Shown piece after piece: positions 1 through 8,069 of a DNA stretch of 64,000 nucleotides; the first letter of the stretch is position 1, and every line of letters begins with the position of its first letter. Source of the DNA: Bacteroidia bacterium (GTDB lineage: Bacteria > Bacteroidota > Bacteroidia > Palsa-965). The notes beneath the pieces are model-generated. The model worked only from the letters and a program-made list of their open reading frames with translations, had not been told where the DNA came from and did no database searches. The translations under genes and the position numbers were made by a program. The stretch is from positions 231,562 through 295,561 of the forward strand of contig JAKLJE010000001.1 of the NCBI GenBank assembly GCA_023151315.1, written 5' to 3'.

Positions 1-589
1 CAGTATTCATGAAGTACATCCATTCCGCGAATGAGTTTGCCACAGCCTGCGGCACCGGTTTGACATGCGGAGCCCACATCAGAACCACTTTAGGTTTTTT
101 ATCCGGAAATAATTCCTGAAGTGTCATCATATCTGCAAGACTTTGTAAGGGGTGTCGCGTTGCAGATTCGAGACTGATCAGTGGTTTTCTGCTGAGGTTC
201 ATCCATTGAATTATATCTTGTTCGGAGTCATCGCGCTGCTTATTGTTCAGAGTAGGGAAGGACCTTACTCCGAGAATGTCGCAGTATTCTCCCATCACTG
301 CTGCTGCTTCGCGGATATTTTCTACGGTTGTGTGATTCATGGGTGCATCGCTGAAATCCAGAGCCCATCCTTCGCTTTGTGCATTGATGGAAAGCAGATT
401 CATGCCAAGCAGTTGCGCTGCTTTGGATGTGCTGAGTCGCGTTCGCAATGAGGGATTCATGAACACTGTTCCGAGTGTAAGATTCTTACCTGCATCCGAA
501 AATGCATTGGGATATTTTTTCAGATACGACCCGAGTTGTATCAAATCACGAACGGATTGTGCATCGAAAGCAGAAGTGAAGTGTTTCAT
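1..589 (-). CDS. argF': N-succinyl/N-acetylornithine carbamoyltransferase, partial (3' end beyond window)
   Basis: Transfers a carbamoyl group to an N-acylated ornithine in the acylated arginine pathway of Bacteroidetes. Visible are the carbamoyl-phosphate loop NPSLRTRLST (residues 45-54), the motif ATRHPLQSLADM and the stretch WAPHVKPVPQAVANSFAEW, all typical of the SOTCase/AOTCase (ArgF') branch rather than ordinary OTCase. About 196 codons are present; the C-terminal part lies left of the window. The ATG at 589 follows the argD stop by one base. An in-frame ATG at 598 would overlap argD and is a possible alternative start. It is the last gene seen of the operon running GNAT-argG-argC-argD-argF'. 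The residue aligned by eye with the substrate-determining position (Pro in Bacteroides fragilis SOTCase, Glu in Xanthomonas AOTCase) is Val89, which favours N-succinylornithine. Confidence 0.93.
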   Translation of the reverse strand, partial: MKHFTSAFDAQSVRDLIQLGSYLKKYPNAFSDAGKNLTLGTVFMNPSLRTRLSTSKAAQLLGMNLLSINAQSEGWALDFSDAPMNHTTVENIREAAAVMGEYCDILGVRSFPTLNNKQRDDSEQDIIQWMNLSRKPLISLESATRHPLQSLADMMTLQELFPDKKPKVVLMWAPHVKPVPQAVANSFAEWMYFMNT

Positions 590-590
590 G

Positions 591-1727
591 TTATGCATGT
601 TGAGGTTCCGTAACTATTGTGAATGCGATAATGCATGTCGCAGCTTGGTCAGCGTTCAGGCATAGAGGCGGAAGCAAGCGAACAACATTGTTGTCAGCTG
701 CAGAGCCTGTGAAAATGCCATGTTCGTTGAGCAGTTTTTTTCTGAATGCGGCAGCAGGTTGATCCAGGTGTACACCGAGCATCAGGCCGGTTCCGCAGAC
801 GTTGGTGACGCCGGGCAAAGTCGAGAGTTTTCTTTTGAGAAAATTGCCAACGATTCTGGCGTTGTCCATTAAAGATTCCTTCTCAATAATATCGATCACT
901 GCGAGTGCTGAAACGCAAGCGAGATAATTTCCTCCAAATGTAGTTCCGAGCATTCCGTGTTTCGCTTTGATATGCGGTGCTATCAATACAGCTCCAACAG
1001 GAAAGCCATTACCGATTCCTTTGGCTGCAGTAATAATGTCAGGCTGAATTCCGGAATGTTGATGTGCGAAATATTTTCCTGTTCTTCCGCATCCGCTCTG
1101 CACTTCATCGAGAATTAAGACAACACCGTGTTTGTTGCACAAGTAACTCAGGTGTACGAGGAAATCAATGGTAGGCTCTACAACTCCGGCGACTCCTTGA
1201 ATTCCTTCAATGATCACTGCTGCTATACTATCATTGATTGTGAGTGCTGCAGCCTCAAAATCGTTCAATGGCAGAATTGTTACATCATGCTGTTTGTTGA
1301 TCGGCGCATTTATTTTCTCGTCATCTGTTGCAGCTACAGCTGCGGATGTTCTCCCGTGAAACGAACCTTGAAAAGCGACGATCTTTTTGCGTCCTGTATG
1401 GAACGACGCCATCTTGAGAGCATTCTCATTCGCTTCGGCTCCTGAGTTGCACAGAAACAGATTGTAATCCGGATAGCCTGAGATGTTTCCCATGCGGGCT
1501 GCGAGTTCTTCCTGCAAGGGATTGATCACAGCGTTCGAGTAGAATCCGATTTTCCGTAATTGAACTTCGAGAGAATTAATGTAGTGCGGATGGGAATGAC
1601 CGACCGAGATCACTGCGTGACCGCCGTAAAGGTCGAGATATTCTCTTCCATCAATAGCAGTTACTGTGCAACCGGAAGCTTTGACCGGTGTTACATTCAT
1701 CAGCGGGTAAACGTCAAATAGTTTCAT
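591..1727 (-). CDS. argD: Acetylornithine/succinylornithine aminotransferase
   Basis: PLP-dependent class-III aminotransferase that makes N-acylornithine from the N-acyl-glutamate semialdehyde formed by ArgC, using glutamate. Family marks are the PLP-phosphate segment NSGAEANENALK (94-105), the DEVQSGCGRTGK segment (208-219) with the cofactor-binding Asp, and the Schiff-base lysine K236 in TAAKGIGNGFP. At 378 residues the length is normal. The ATG at 1727 lies two bases after the argC stop and the gene ends one base before argF', so it is clearly inside an operon. ArgD enzymes often act on both acetyl and succinyl substrates; the sequence alone does not decide which. Confidence 0.93.
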   Translation of the reverse strand: MKLFDVYPLMNVTPVKASGCTVTAIDGREYLDLYGGHAVISVGHSHPHYINSLEVQLRKIGFYSNAVINPLQEELAARMGNISGYPDYNLFLCNSGAEANENALKMASFHTGRKKIVAFQGSFHGRTSAAVAATDDEKINAPINKQHDVTILPLNDFEAAALTINDSIAAVIIEGIQGVAGVVEPTIDFLVHLSYLCNKHGVVLILDEVQSGCGRTGKYFAHQHSGIQPDIITAAKGIGNGFPVGAVLIAPHIKAKHGMLGTTFGGNYLACVSALAVIDIIEKESLMDNARIVGNFLKRKLSTLPGVTNVCGTGLMLGVHLDQPAAAFRKKLLNEHGIFTGSAADNNVVRLLPPLCLNADQAATCIIAFTIVTEPQHA

Positions 1728-1729
1728 GT

Positions 1730-2698
1730 TCAGTATGCGATGGGTTTTAATTTTAATCCTGTTAGTGTGTCAAGGCCTAGTGCTATGTTCATGTTCTGCA
1801 CCGCTTGACCCGATGCTCCTTTCAGCAGATTGTCGATCACACCGGTTATTACAATATGTTCGTCTGTACGATGTACATGGATAAAACATTTGTTTGTGTT
1901 GACAACCAGTTTCACGTCCGGAGCTTCATTGGTGATTATGACAAAAGGAGCATCGGAGTAATATTCACGGAACAGGAGCAGTAATTCATCCTCCGATAAA
2001 TCCGATGATTTGATCCAGGCCACAGCATGTATTCCTCTCGTGAACGAACCTCTTTGCGGAATGATATTTATTTCCGTTTTGATTTCGTTGTTCTTTTTAT
2101 TCAGCGTCTCTCCGATTTCAAACAGGTGCTGATGCGTCAGTTCTTTGTATGCTGAATGATTATTACTTCTCCATGTGAAGTGAGATGTTGCTGAGAGCGA
2201 TTGACCGGCTCCGGTAGACCCGGTTGTTGCTGCAATATTTACAGTATTGTTCAGAATATTATTTCCACATAATGGCAAAAGCATCAATTGGATAACCGTT
2301 GCGAAGCAACCCGGATTCGCGATGCGCTTTGATTTGCAAATTGCATCGCTGTTTACTTCGGGTAATCCATACACAAATTCCGGATCAGAATAGCGATGAT
2401 CCTGACTGAGATCGATAATAACTGTGTTTTCGGAAATCGCGTGTGACTTCATCCACTTCGAAGATTCTCCATGGCCCATGCACAGGAAGATCACATCTTC
2501 ATCTCCGCGAATTGAATCCCGGAAGAGAACATCACATTCACCTTGGAGATCTTTGTGAACAGCGGTTACCGGTTGTCCGGCCTGACTTCTGCTTACTGCA
2601 AGAAGTTCTCCGCAATTTGGATGATTAATGAGTAGCCGGATCAGTTCGCCTCCTGTGTAACCTGCAGCGCCGACAACAGCGATGTTATACTTTTTCAT
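1730..2698 (-). CDS. argC: N-acyl-gamma-glutamyl-phosphate reductase
   Basis: NADPH-dependent reduction of N-acyl-glutamyl phosphate to the semialdehyde, a cytoplasmic step of arginine synthesis. The N-terminus carries the Rossmann motif GAAGYTGGELIRLL (10-23). The active-site cysteine is C131 in ANPGCFATV, and a GIHAVAW segment near residue 220 supplies the usual histidine. The 322-residue length fits the short ArgC type. Its start codon lies inside the end of argG (14-base overlap), which points to translational coupling. Confidence 0.94.
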   Translation of the reverse strand: MKKYNIAVVGAAGYTGGELIRLLINHPNCGELLAVSRSQAGQPVTAVHKDLQGECDVLFRDSIRGDEDVIFLCMGHGESSKWMKSHAISENTVIIDLSQDHRYSDPEFVYGLPEVNSDAICKSKRIANPGCFATVIQLMLLPLCGNNILNNTVNIAATTGSTGAGQSLSATSHFTWRSNNHSAYKELTHQHLFEIGETLNKKNNEIKTEINIIPQRGSFTRGIHAVAWIKSSDLSEDELLLLFREYYSDAPFVIITNEAPDVKLVVNTNKCFIHVHRTDEHIVITGVIDNLLKGASGQAVQNMNIALGLDTLTGLKLKPIAY

Positions 2699-3896
2699 AT
2701 TCGTCAGTGTTGTGCATGTGCATCCACGTTTTTACCTGGTTGCCGAAAATCTTTGTAAAACCTTTTACATCTTCACCTGTCCATCCCGAATTCATTTCAC
2801 CGTAAACGCCTTTCTGCGCCTGCATAAGATCATTGCCGGATTCAATTCCGCAAACTGTGAAACGGTAGGGCTGAAGCAGAACATGAACATCTCCCGTTAC
2901 ATAGTTCTGCGTGCTTTCAAACATTTTTTCAATGTCACGCATCGCCGGTTCGAAGTATTGTCCTTCGTGCAACCAGTTTCCGTACCACGCAGCCAATTGA
3001 TCTTTCCAATACAATTGCCATTTGGATAAAATGTGTTTCTCCAGCGCATGATGCGACTTGAGAATCAATAATGGTGCTGCAGCTTCGAATCCAACCCGCC
3101 CTTTGATTCCGACGATAGTATCACCCACATGTACATCTCTTCCGATTCCGAATGGAGCAGCTAGACCGTGTACTGCTTCAATTGCTGAAACTGAATTATC
3201 GTAGATTTTGTTGTTCACGGTTTTCAGTTCACCACGGATGAAACCCAGTTTCAATTCCTGCGTATCGTTGCGTGTGATTTGCGTTGGCCAGGCTTCTTCC
3301 GGTAACGGCAAGTGAGAAGTCAACGTTTCTTTTCCACCAACAGAAGTTCCCCAGATTCCTTTGTTGATGGAATAAGCAGCTTTCTTGAAATCGAATTCGA
3401 TTCCGTTGTTTTGGAGAAATTCTATTTCAGCTTCTCTTGATAATTTGAGATCACGGATTGGAGTCACGATTGTAACTTCCGGAATCAGTATTTCCAGCAA
3501 CATGTCAAATCTTACCTGGTCGTTACCCGCTCCGGTGCTTCCATGTGCGATGACAGATATATTTTTCTTCTTCGCTTCTTCAGCCAGCAGTACCGCCTGA
3601 ATCACACGTTCTGCACTTACCGAAAGCGGATAGGTTCCGTTCTTCAGAACATTTCCGAATATCAAATAGCGTATGCATGATTCATAATAACGTTGCTTTC
3701 CGTCAATGATTTCGAGTGATGAAACGCCTGCGAGCTTCGCACGGTCTCTGATCTGCTCATAATCGGATGATGTAAATCCACCTGTGTCTATTGTTATGCA
3801 ATGCACTTCATAGTTTTTCTCCTTCGCGAGCCAGACTGCGCAGAAGGTTGTATCCAGTCCTCCGCTGAACGCGAGGAGTATTTTTTCTTTTTTCAT
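2685..3896 (-). CDS. argG: Argininosuccinate synthase
   Basis: Joins citrulline and aspartate using ATP, the step after carbamoylation. The N-terminal ATP-pyrophosphatase loop AFSGGLDTTFC and the segment AHGSTGAGNDQVRFD mark the argininosuccinate synthase family. I chose the ATG at 3896, one base after the upstream stop codon, giving 403 residues. A reading that starts 8 codons earlier overlaps the GNAT gene and adds nothing conserved. The gene overlaps argC by 14 bases. This is the Bacteroidetes-type ArgG, somewhat diverged from the proteobacterial one. Confidence 0.93.
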   Translation of the reverse strand: MKKEKILLAFSGGLDTTFCAVWLAKEKNYEVHCITIDTGGFTSSDYEQIRDRAKLAGVSSLEIIDGKQRYYESCIRYLIFGNVLKNGTYPLSVSAERVIQAVLLAEEAKKKNISVIAHGSTGAGNDQVRFDMLLEILIPEVTIVTPIRDLKLSREAEIEFLQNNGIEFDFKKAAYSINKGIWGTSVGGKETLTSHLPLPEEAWPTQITRNDTQELKLGFIRGELKTVNNKIYDNSVSAIEAVHGLAAPFGIGRDVHVGDTIVGIKGRVGFEAAAPLLILKSHHALEKHILSKWQLYWKDQLAAWYGNWLHEGQYFEPAMRDIEKMFESTQNYVTGDVHVLLQPYRFTVCGIESGNDLMQAQKGVYGEMNSGWTGEDVKGFTKIFGNQVKTWMHMHNTDEYEKV

Positions 3897-3897
3897 T

Positions 3898-4566
3898 TTA
3901 TTGTGCGGACGATTTTTCATTGTTCTTTTTCATGAGCATATTTTTCTTCAGACGAAGCAGGCGTTCGTAGATTCCGGATTGACTGCGTACAGTTCCGTTC
4001 TGATTTCCATTGGAAGATTTCATTTCTTCCGGATCGAACAGCATGGCTGTACACAAGCAGTTCTTCCGCTCTTTGCTGAGAAGAATTTCGTAGTTGACAC
4101 AACTTTTGCACCCGGCCCAGAATTCATCATCCTGCGTGAGTTCTGAGTACGTTACAGGTTCGTAACCCAAGTCAGAATTGATTTTCATCACTGCGAGTCC
4201 GGTGGTAAGTCCGAAAATCCGCGCGTCAGGATATGATGTGCGACTCAGTTGAAAGATGGCTTCTTTGATTCGTGTAGCAAGACCCAGATTTCTGAATTCA
4301 GGTGAAACAATAAGTCCGGAGTTTGCAACATACGTTCCGTGGCTCCATGTTTCTATGTAGCAGAATCCGGCCCAATTGCCTTGATCATCAAGTGCAATTA
4401 CCGCTTTGCCTTCCTGCATTTTTTTTCTGATGTAGTCGGGCGAACGTTTGGCAATACCGGTTCCGCGCGCTTTAGCGGAACGCTCCATTTCATCACAGAT
4501 TTCTTCTGCGTAAATACAGTGAACGGCACCTGCAGGCAGTACGTTCACGACCGTTGATTTTTTCAT
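3898..4566 (-). CDS. GNAT-family N-acyltransferase heading the arginine operon
   Basis: A 222-residue GNAT protein. The acyl-CoA-binding core is visible as VSPEFRNLGLATRIKEAIF, preceded by GFCYIETWSHGTYV and followed by a second GNAT strand at FGLTTGLAVMKINSDLGYE. Position as first gene of the arginine operon suggests it performs the first step, N-acylation of glutamate (acetyl- or succinyl-), replacing ArgA/ArgJ; this is inference from context. A Cys cluster (CKSCVNYE, then CLC) lies near the C-terminus. The ATG at 4566 is preferred to the GTG at 4578. The roughly 310-base untranslated leader upstream contains a candidate attenuator. Confidence 0.8.
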   Translation of the reverse strand: MKKSTVVNVLPAGAVHCIYAEEICDEMERSAKARGTGIAKRSPDYIRKKMQEGKAVIALDDQGNWAGFCYIETWSHGTYVANSGLIVSPEFRNLGLATRIKEAIFQLSRTSYPDARIFGLTTGLAVMKINSDLGYEPVTYSELTQDDEFWAGCKSCVNYEILLSKERKNCLCTAMLFDPEEMKSSNGNQNGTVRSQSGIYERLLRLKKNMLMKKNNEKSSAQ

Positions 4567-4615
4567 AATGAAAATCACAGTTGTGTCCCGTGTGCGGAAC
4601 GATTAAACAATGCCG

Positions 4616-4632
4616 GAGGATCTGATCTCCTC
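4616..4632 (-). other. Second leader hairpin of the arginine operon
   Basis: On the transcribed strand GAGGA (4632-4628) can pair with TCCTC (4620-4616) around a 7-base loop. It lies between the candidate terminator hairpin and the first operon gene. It could be part of an alternative fold of the leader, but it is short and its role is not shown. Confidence 0.25.
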
Positions 4633-4650
4633 AGGAAAAGTTGATTGAAT

Positions 4651-4679
4651 AAATGAAAAGGGATTCAGCTATGCTGAAC
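4651..4679 (-). terminator. Candidate attenuator terminator in the arginine leader
   Basis: On the transcribed strand TTCAGC-ATA-GCTGAA forms a perfect 6-bp stem with a 3-base loop (4678-4664), extendable by a G-U pair, followed by the T-rich tract TCCCTTTTCATTT. It lies 17 bases after the stop of the Arg-rich leader ORF and about 100 bases before the first operon gene, where an attenuator would be expected. The stem is short and the T-run is interrupted by C, so its strength is uncertain. Confidence 0.45.
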
Positions 4680-4695
4680 AACTACGCAAACCGAC

Positions 4696-4833
4696 TCAGA
4701 TGCGGCTGCGGAACATCGGTCGTCGTCGTGATGACGCGGCTACAATTGATTGTGCGACATAGACAAGCCGTCCACCGAGGAGCGGCGATCCGTTCTGACG
4801 GATCCAAAGTGTCATGCTGAAAAGGTGTTTCAT
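4696..4833 (-). CDS. Arginine-rich leader peptide (candidate attenuator ORF)
   Basis: A 45-codon ORF from ATG 4833 to TGA 4696-4698, in the leader between the putative promoter and the arginine operon. Its last ten residues are RRRPMFRSR plus Ile, that is five arginines in ten codons, including three consecutive CGA codons. Two further arginines lie upstream (R12, R22). A stretch of codons for the end-product amino acid just ahead of a terminator-like hairpin is the hallmark of ribosome-mediated attenuation. Ribosome stalling on uncharged tRNA-Arg would be expected to alter downstream folding. No strong ribosome-binding site is seen (GGGTGA lies directly before the ATG), which is normal in Bacteroidetes. 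No leader of this kind is known to me from Bacteroidetes arginine operons. Confidence 0.55.
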   Translation of the reverse strand: MKHLFSMTLWIRQNGSPLLGGRLVYVAQSIVAASSRRRPMFRSRI

Positions 4834-4878
4834 TTCACCCGAGGAATCAGATTGTTAGTAGATGTTGAATTATCGGCG

Positions 4879-4910
4879 CAAATGTTCCGATAAAAAAATA
4901 ACAAATCCAA
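4879..4910 (-). promoter_or_regulatory. Putative promoter of the arginine operon leader
   Basis: Reading the minus strand, TTG (4910-4908), a 21-base spacer, then AACATTTG (4886-4879), which matches the Bacteroidetes -7 consensus TAnnTTTG at seven of eight positions. Transcription would start near 4874, about 40 bases before the leader ORF and about 310 before the GNAT gene. Confidence 0.45.
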
Positions 4911-4925
4911 ATGTTCTGAAAAAAA

Positions 4926-7238
4926 TCAGTCGAGCGCCTTGCGGTTATAGATGATGTAACCGAAGTGTATGAGAAGAGAAAACGGCTCTTCCCGGCTGCT
5001 GTAATAATTTCCGCTCACACCAACAGGGCCGAGAGGTGAGTGCCAAACGAAACCGCTTGAAGCAATGTACGTCATGTCGGAAATGGAAAGCGGAGCTCCG
5101 TACTCTACTGTGTGATCCGGCCTTTCGCGTAAAGCCTGATATGGTTGGAAAATATATCCTTCAGCGCGCCACTCCACATTTTTCCAGATCTGAAAGCAAC
5201 TCTTCAATCCGGTAGCGGCGAACTGATGTGCGTGAAGTGAAGGAATAAAAAGTGTGCGGCTGTCCGGTGTAGGTTCGAATCCCGGAGTTGCAAGGATGCT
5301 CGCTGTGTAATTGCTGAAGAAAGGTTGAAACGTGTAAACAGCTTCCAATAAAAATCCTAAGCGCCATTTACCTTTTTCCTTGAACCATGTATCGTAACGA
5401 GCCTTGAACTGAAACCAGTTGTGAATTGCACGGTACGGATCAATGAAAGGAGAAGTGCTTCCGGGTACATAATATTCTTCTCCCTGAATGAAACGTGCGA
5501 AAAAGCCGAAGTATGTTCCTGAGCTCGCGTATTGTTTTCTGTTGAGCGTATTGCGCTCGTAAAGCAGGTGAGTTGAAAGATAGTTGAGATCCGTTCTGTC
5601 AGTAGTATCAGAAGAAATAAATAGATCCGTTTGATAGTACAAATAGCGAAGGAATCCTCCGCCGGTACCGATAACGAGTCGCGTTTTGTTTGTAACCGGC
5701 ATTCCGATGTTTATTTCACCTATACGCTCGATTTGAACAAGAAAAGGAGGTTTGGTGTCAACGAAATACGTTGGAGTGCTCTTGTAAAAATCGAAACGGT
5801 TCCACGTGAATTGAGGTTCAATGTAGAATGGCAGTCGTGTAGGAAAATCGATTCTTGTTTTTACCTGAGCGCCGCTGTACAGTTTGCCGAAGTAGGCATT
5901 GCCCATGAGACTCAATGAAGGATTTCCGAGAATATTGTATTGCACTCCAATGAATCCCATATTGATGGGTCGATTGGAGAAGTTGCCGCCGAATTGTGTG
6001 AACAGATTCTTTTCTTTCTTGATTGTCAGTTTAAGATCGTAGAACCCGCTGGACTTGTTATACTTTGCAATCGGATAAATGGATTGGATCTTATCATCTG
6101 CAGCCAGGCGAAAGTATCCGGATTTCAATTTGTCATTCGGAACGAAACGTTCTTTTTGCCGCAGCATTTTTCTTACATAAGTTTCCTGCGACTTTTTAAT
6201 TCCGTTACCTTCTATTTCAATATTGTCGTAAATAAGTGTTGGTTGTTTCGCTTTGAATGCGGCGCGTTTTGCTGCAAGTTCTGCCGGGTCTGTTCTGCGT
6301 GAAACATTGATTTTAATATCTTCAATTTTACGCATGCAAGCGGCGTATCCGCTGTCGATGAGTTTCTGCGCAGATTCAAAATCGAAAAGTCCCGCCCAAT
6401 CAGCATCCGGCTCAATTACAATTCCGTTTTCACATCGCGGGTCGAATTCTGTCGGGCTCGTAAGCATAGCGCGAACCTGTGAAAGCAAATTGTCTTCATC
6501 AGGATCTGGAAATTCTGATGCAACATTGCTGCCAATGATGAAGTCAGGAAAGAAATCCTGATACATGATATTACTCGGGAAGTTGTTATACAGTCCGCCA
6601 TCAAAAAGCAAGGTGCCGTTAACGCGAATAGGTTTCAGATAAAACGGATAACTCATCGATGCGCGAACAGCTTCTCCGAGATCTCCATTGCGGAAAACTA
6701 CGGATTGCTTTTTTGAAATATCAGAAGCAACACAGCGAAATGGGATAAAGAGACTGTCGAAATTATAGTTCGCTGCAGCTGAAGCACCTGCAGTTCGCTC
6801 CATCAATGCAAAATCCATTGGTAGGGGAGAAATCACATTAGTTGGCAAACTTGTACTGAGAGTGGTGTCAGGAGAAATCTTGAATGTGATCCAGGAAGCG
6901 TTGTCTTCTTTCTTCTTGAAGTAGTAAACGTATTGCGGTTCAATCACGCCATTGGCCCAGCTGTTGAATTCTTCAGAGAGAATTGTTTGCTGAATTTCAT
7001 CCGGAGTGTAACCCATGCAGTACATTGAACCGATGAGAGCGCCCATTGAAGTGCCACAGATGTAATCGATAGGAATATGATTTTCTTCAAGAGCTTTAAG
7101 TACGCCGATGTGGGCAAGACCTGATGCGCCGCCTCCACTTAAGACAACGCCAACTTTCTCCTGCTTCACAGGTTGTGGCTGCGCTGCAAGAAAAGTTGCG
7201 GAGAACAGAAATACCAGCAGAAACAGGGTTCTCATCAT
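4926..7238 (-). CDS. Patatin-like phospholipase with C-terminal outer-membrane beta-barrel
   Basis: A 770-residue exported protein. A signal peptide (about 1-19, ending FLAAQ) is followed by a patatin domain with the oxyanion segment SGGGASGLAHIG (34-45), the nucleophile serine S64 in GTSMG and the catalytic aspartate D213 in DGG. After about residue 330 comes a POTRA-like segment, then a long alternating, aromatic-rich region ending HFGYIIYN, typical of a 16-stranded Omp85-type barrel. This is the architecture of PlpD-type (type Vd) autotransporters, common in Bacteroidetes. The barrel presumably anchors or exports the lipase; substrates are unknown. It lies 36 bases downstream of the BtuF-like gene, probably co-transcribed. 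Confidence 0.88.
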   Translation of the reverse strand: MMRTLFLLVFLFSATFLAAQPQPVKQEKVGVVLSGGGASGLAHIGVLKALEENHIPIDYICGTSMGALIGSMYCMGYTPDEIQQTILSEEFNSWANGVIEPQYVYYFKKKEDNASWITFKISPDTTLSTSLPTNVISPLPMDFALMERTAGASAAANYNFDSLFIPFRCVASDISKKQSVVFRNGDLGEAVRASMSYPFYLKPIRVNGTLLFDGGLYNNFPSNIMYQDFFPDFIIGSNVASEFPDPDEDNLLSQVRAMLTSPTEFDPRCENGIVIEPDADWAGLFDFESAQKLIDSGYAACMRKIEDIKINVSRRTDPAELAAKRAAFKAKQPTLIYDNIEIEGNGIKKSQETYVRKMLRQKERFVPNDKLKSGYFRLAADDKIQSIYPIAKYNKSSGFYDLKLTIKKEKNLFTQFGGNFSNRPINMGFIGVQYNILGNPSLSLMGNAYFGKLYSGAQVKTRIDFPTRLPFYIEPQFTWNRFDFYKSTPTYFVDTKPPFLVQIERIGEINIGMPVTNKTRLVIGTGGGFLRYLYYQTDLFISSDTTDRTDLNYLSTHLLYERNTLNRKQYASSGTYFGFFARFIQGEEYYVPGSTSPFIDPYRAIHNWFQFKARYDTWFKEKGKWRLGFLLEAVYTFQPFFSNYTASILATPGFEPTPDSRTLFIPSLHAHQFAATGLKSCFQIWKNVEWRAEGYIFQPYQALRERPDHTVEYGAPLSISDMTYIASSGFVWHSPLGPVGVSGNYYSSREEPFSLLIHFGYIIYNRKALD

Positions 7239-7274
7239 GCCAGTATAAAGATAGGAATTATACAGAGCAGGTTA

Positions 7275-8069
7275 TCACTGCAAATGCATCAACAAACTGT
7301 TAAAAGAGGCCGGGGAATGTACAAGTCGTGATCCGTACCATGAAAACATTTCTCCGTCAACGAGTTTCACTAAAGCAGCAGGAGCGAGTTTCCTGTAATA
7401 CTCGATGTGTTTTTCTTTAAACGGATAAGGTTCACTGGATAACAGAATCAATTCAGGATTCAGATCAACGATTTCCTGATCAGTCAGTTCGGGATAACGA
7501 ATTCCCTCTGCAGTGTTTTTCAATCCGCATCTCTGAAGCATGTCGTTGATAAAAGTTCCGGTTCCCGCACACATATTCGGATTATGCCAGATCAGATAAA
7601 GTGTTCGCACTGTTTTCTTCAGAGGCAAAAGTGAACTGAAGTTCTTTTCAATATGAGCAGTTATTTGTTCCGCCTGTGGTGTTGCGGAGGTGATTGAACC
7701 GACATTATGAATCATCTGCAGTGCATCGTCAAGTGTAGAGATATCACTCATCCAAACAGGAAACTCTTTCTGCAGGATTTCGATCTGAGATTTCTCGTTT
7801 TCTTCTTTGTTACCGATTATCAGATCAGGTTGCAATTGACGAATAAGTTCAATGTTCAGTTGCTTGGTTCCGCCAATACGTGTCTTCGTTCGGAACCATG
7901 TGTCCGGGTGAATACAGAACTTGGTAATTCCAATGACTTCCTTGTTAAGATTGAGATGGAACAACAGTTCAGTCTGCGAGGGAACAAGTGAAATGATACG
8001 CTCTGGTTTACGTTCCAGCAGCAACTCATTGCCCATTTGATCAATTGTGCGCAACGGGAAATTACTCAT
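7275..8069 (-). CDS. Helical-backbone metal/cobalamin-binding protein (BtuF-like)
   Basis: A 264-residue protein of the periplasmic-binding-protein class III (BtuF/FecB) fold. The N-terminal lobe motif RIISLVPSQTELLFHL, the segment RIGGTKQLNIELIRQLQPD and NPELILLSSEPYPF in the C-terminal lobe are typical of BtuF-type cobalamin binders. The ATG at 8069 overlaps the stop of the upstream phosphatase gene (ATGA). With this start there is no signal peptide, unlike classical BtuF, as in several Bacteroidetes homologues. No BtuC or BtuD gene is adjacent. The B12-dependent mutase elsewhere in the window makes a cobalamin role plausible but not proven. Confidence 0.75.
   Translation of the reverse strand: MSNFPLRTIDQMGNELLLERKPERIISLVPSQTELLFHLNLNKEVIGITKFCIHPDTWFRTKTRIGGTKQLNIELIRQLQPDLIIGNKEENEKSQIEILQKEFPVWMSDISTLDDALQMIHNVGSITSATPQAEQITAHIEKNFSSLLPLKKTVRTLYLIWHNPNMCAGTGTFINDMLQRCGLKNTAEGIRYPELTDQEIVDLNPELILLSSEPYPFKEKHIEYYRKLAPAALVKLVDGEMFSWYGSRLVHSPASFNSLLMHLQ

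Noticed and set aside
152..665. Plus-strand open frames opposite argF'
   Set aside because: They are antisense to the clearly conserved carbamoyltransferase sequence and have no family signal.
4787..4804. Perfect hairpin GATCCGT-TCTG-ACGGATC considered as the attenuator terminator
   Set aside because: It lies inside the leader ORF and has no T-run after it on either strand; it may still affect leader translation.
4926..5100. Possible continuation of the patatin gene or a frameshift at its end
   Set aside because: The final strand ends HFGYIIYN followed by a stop, as usual for such barrels.
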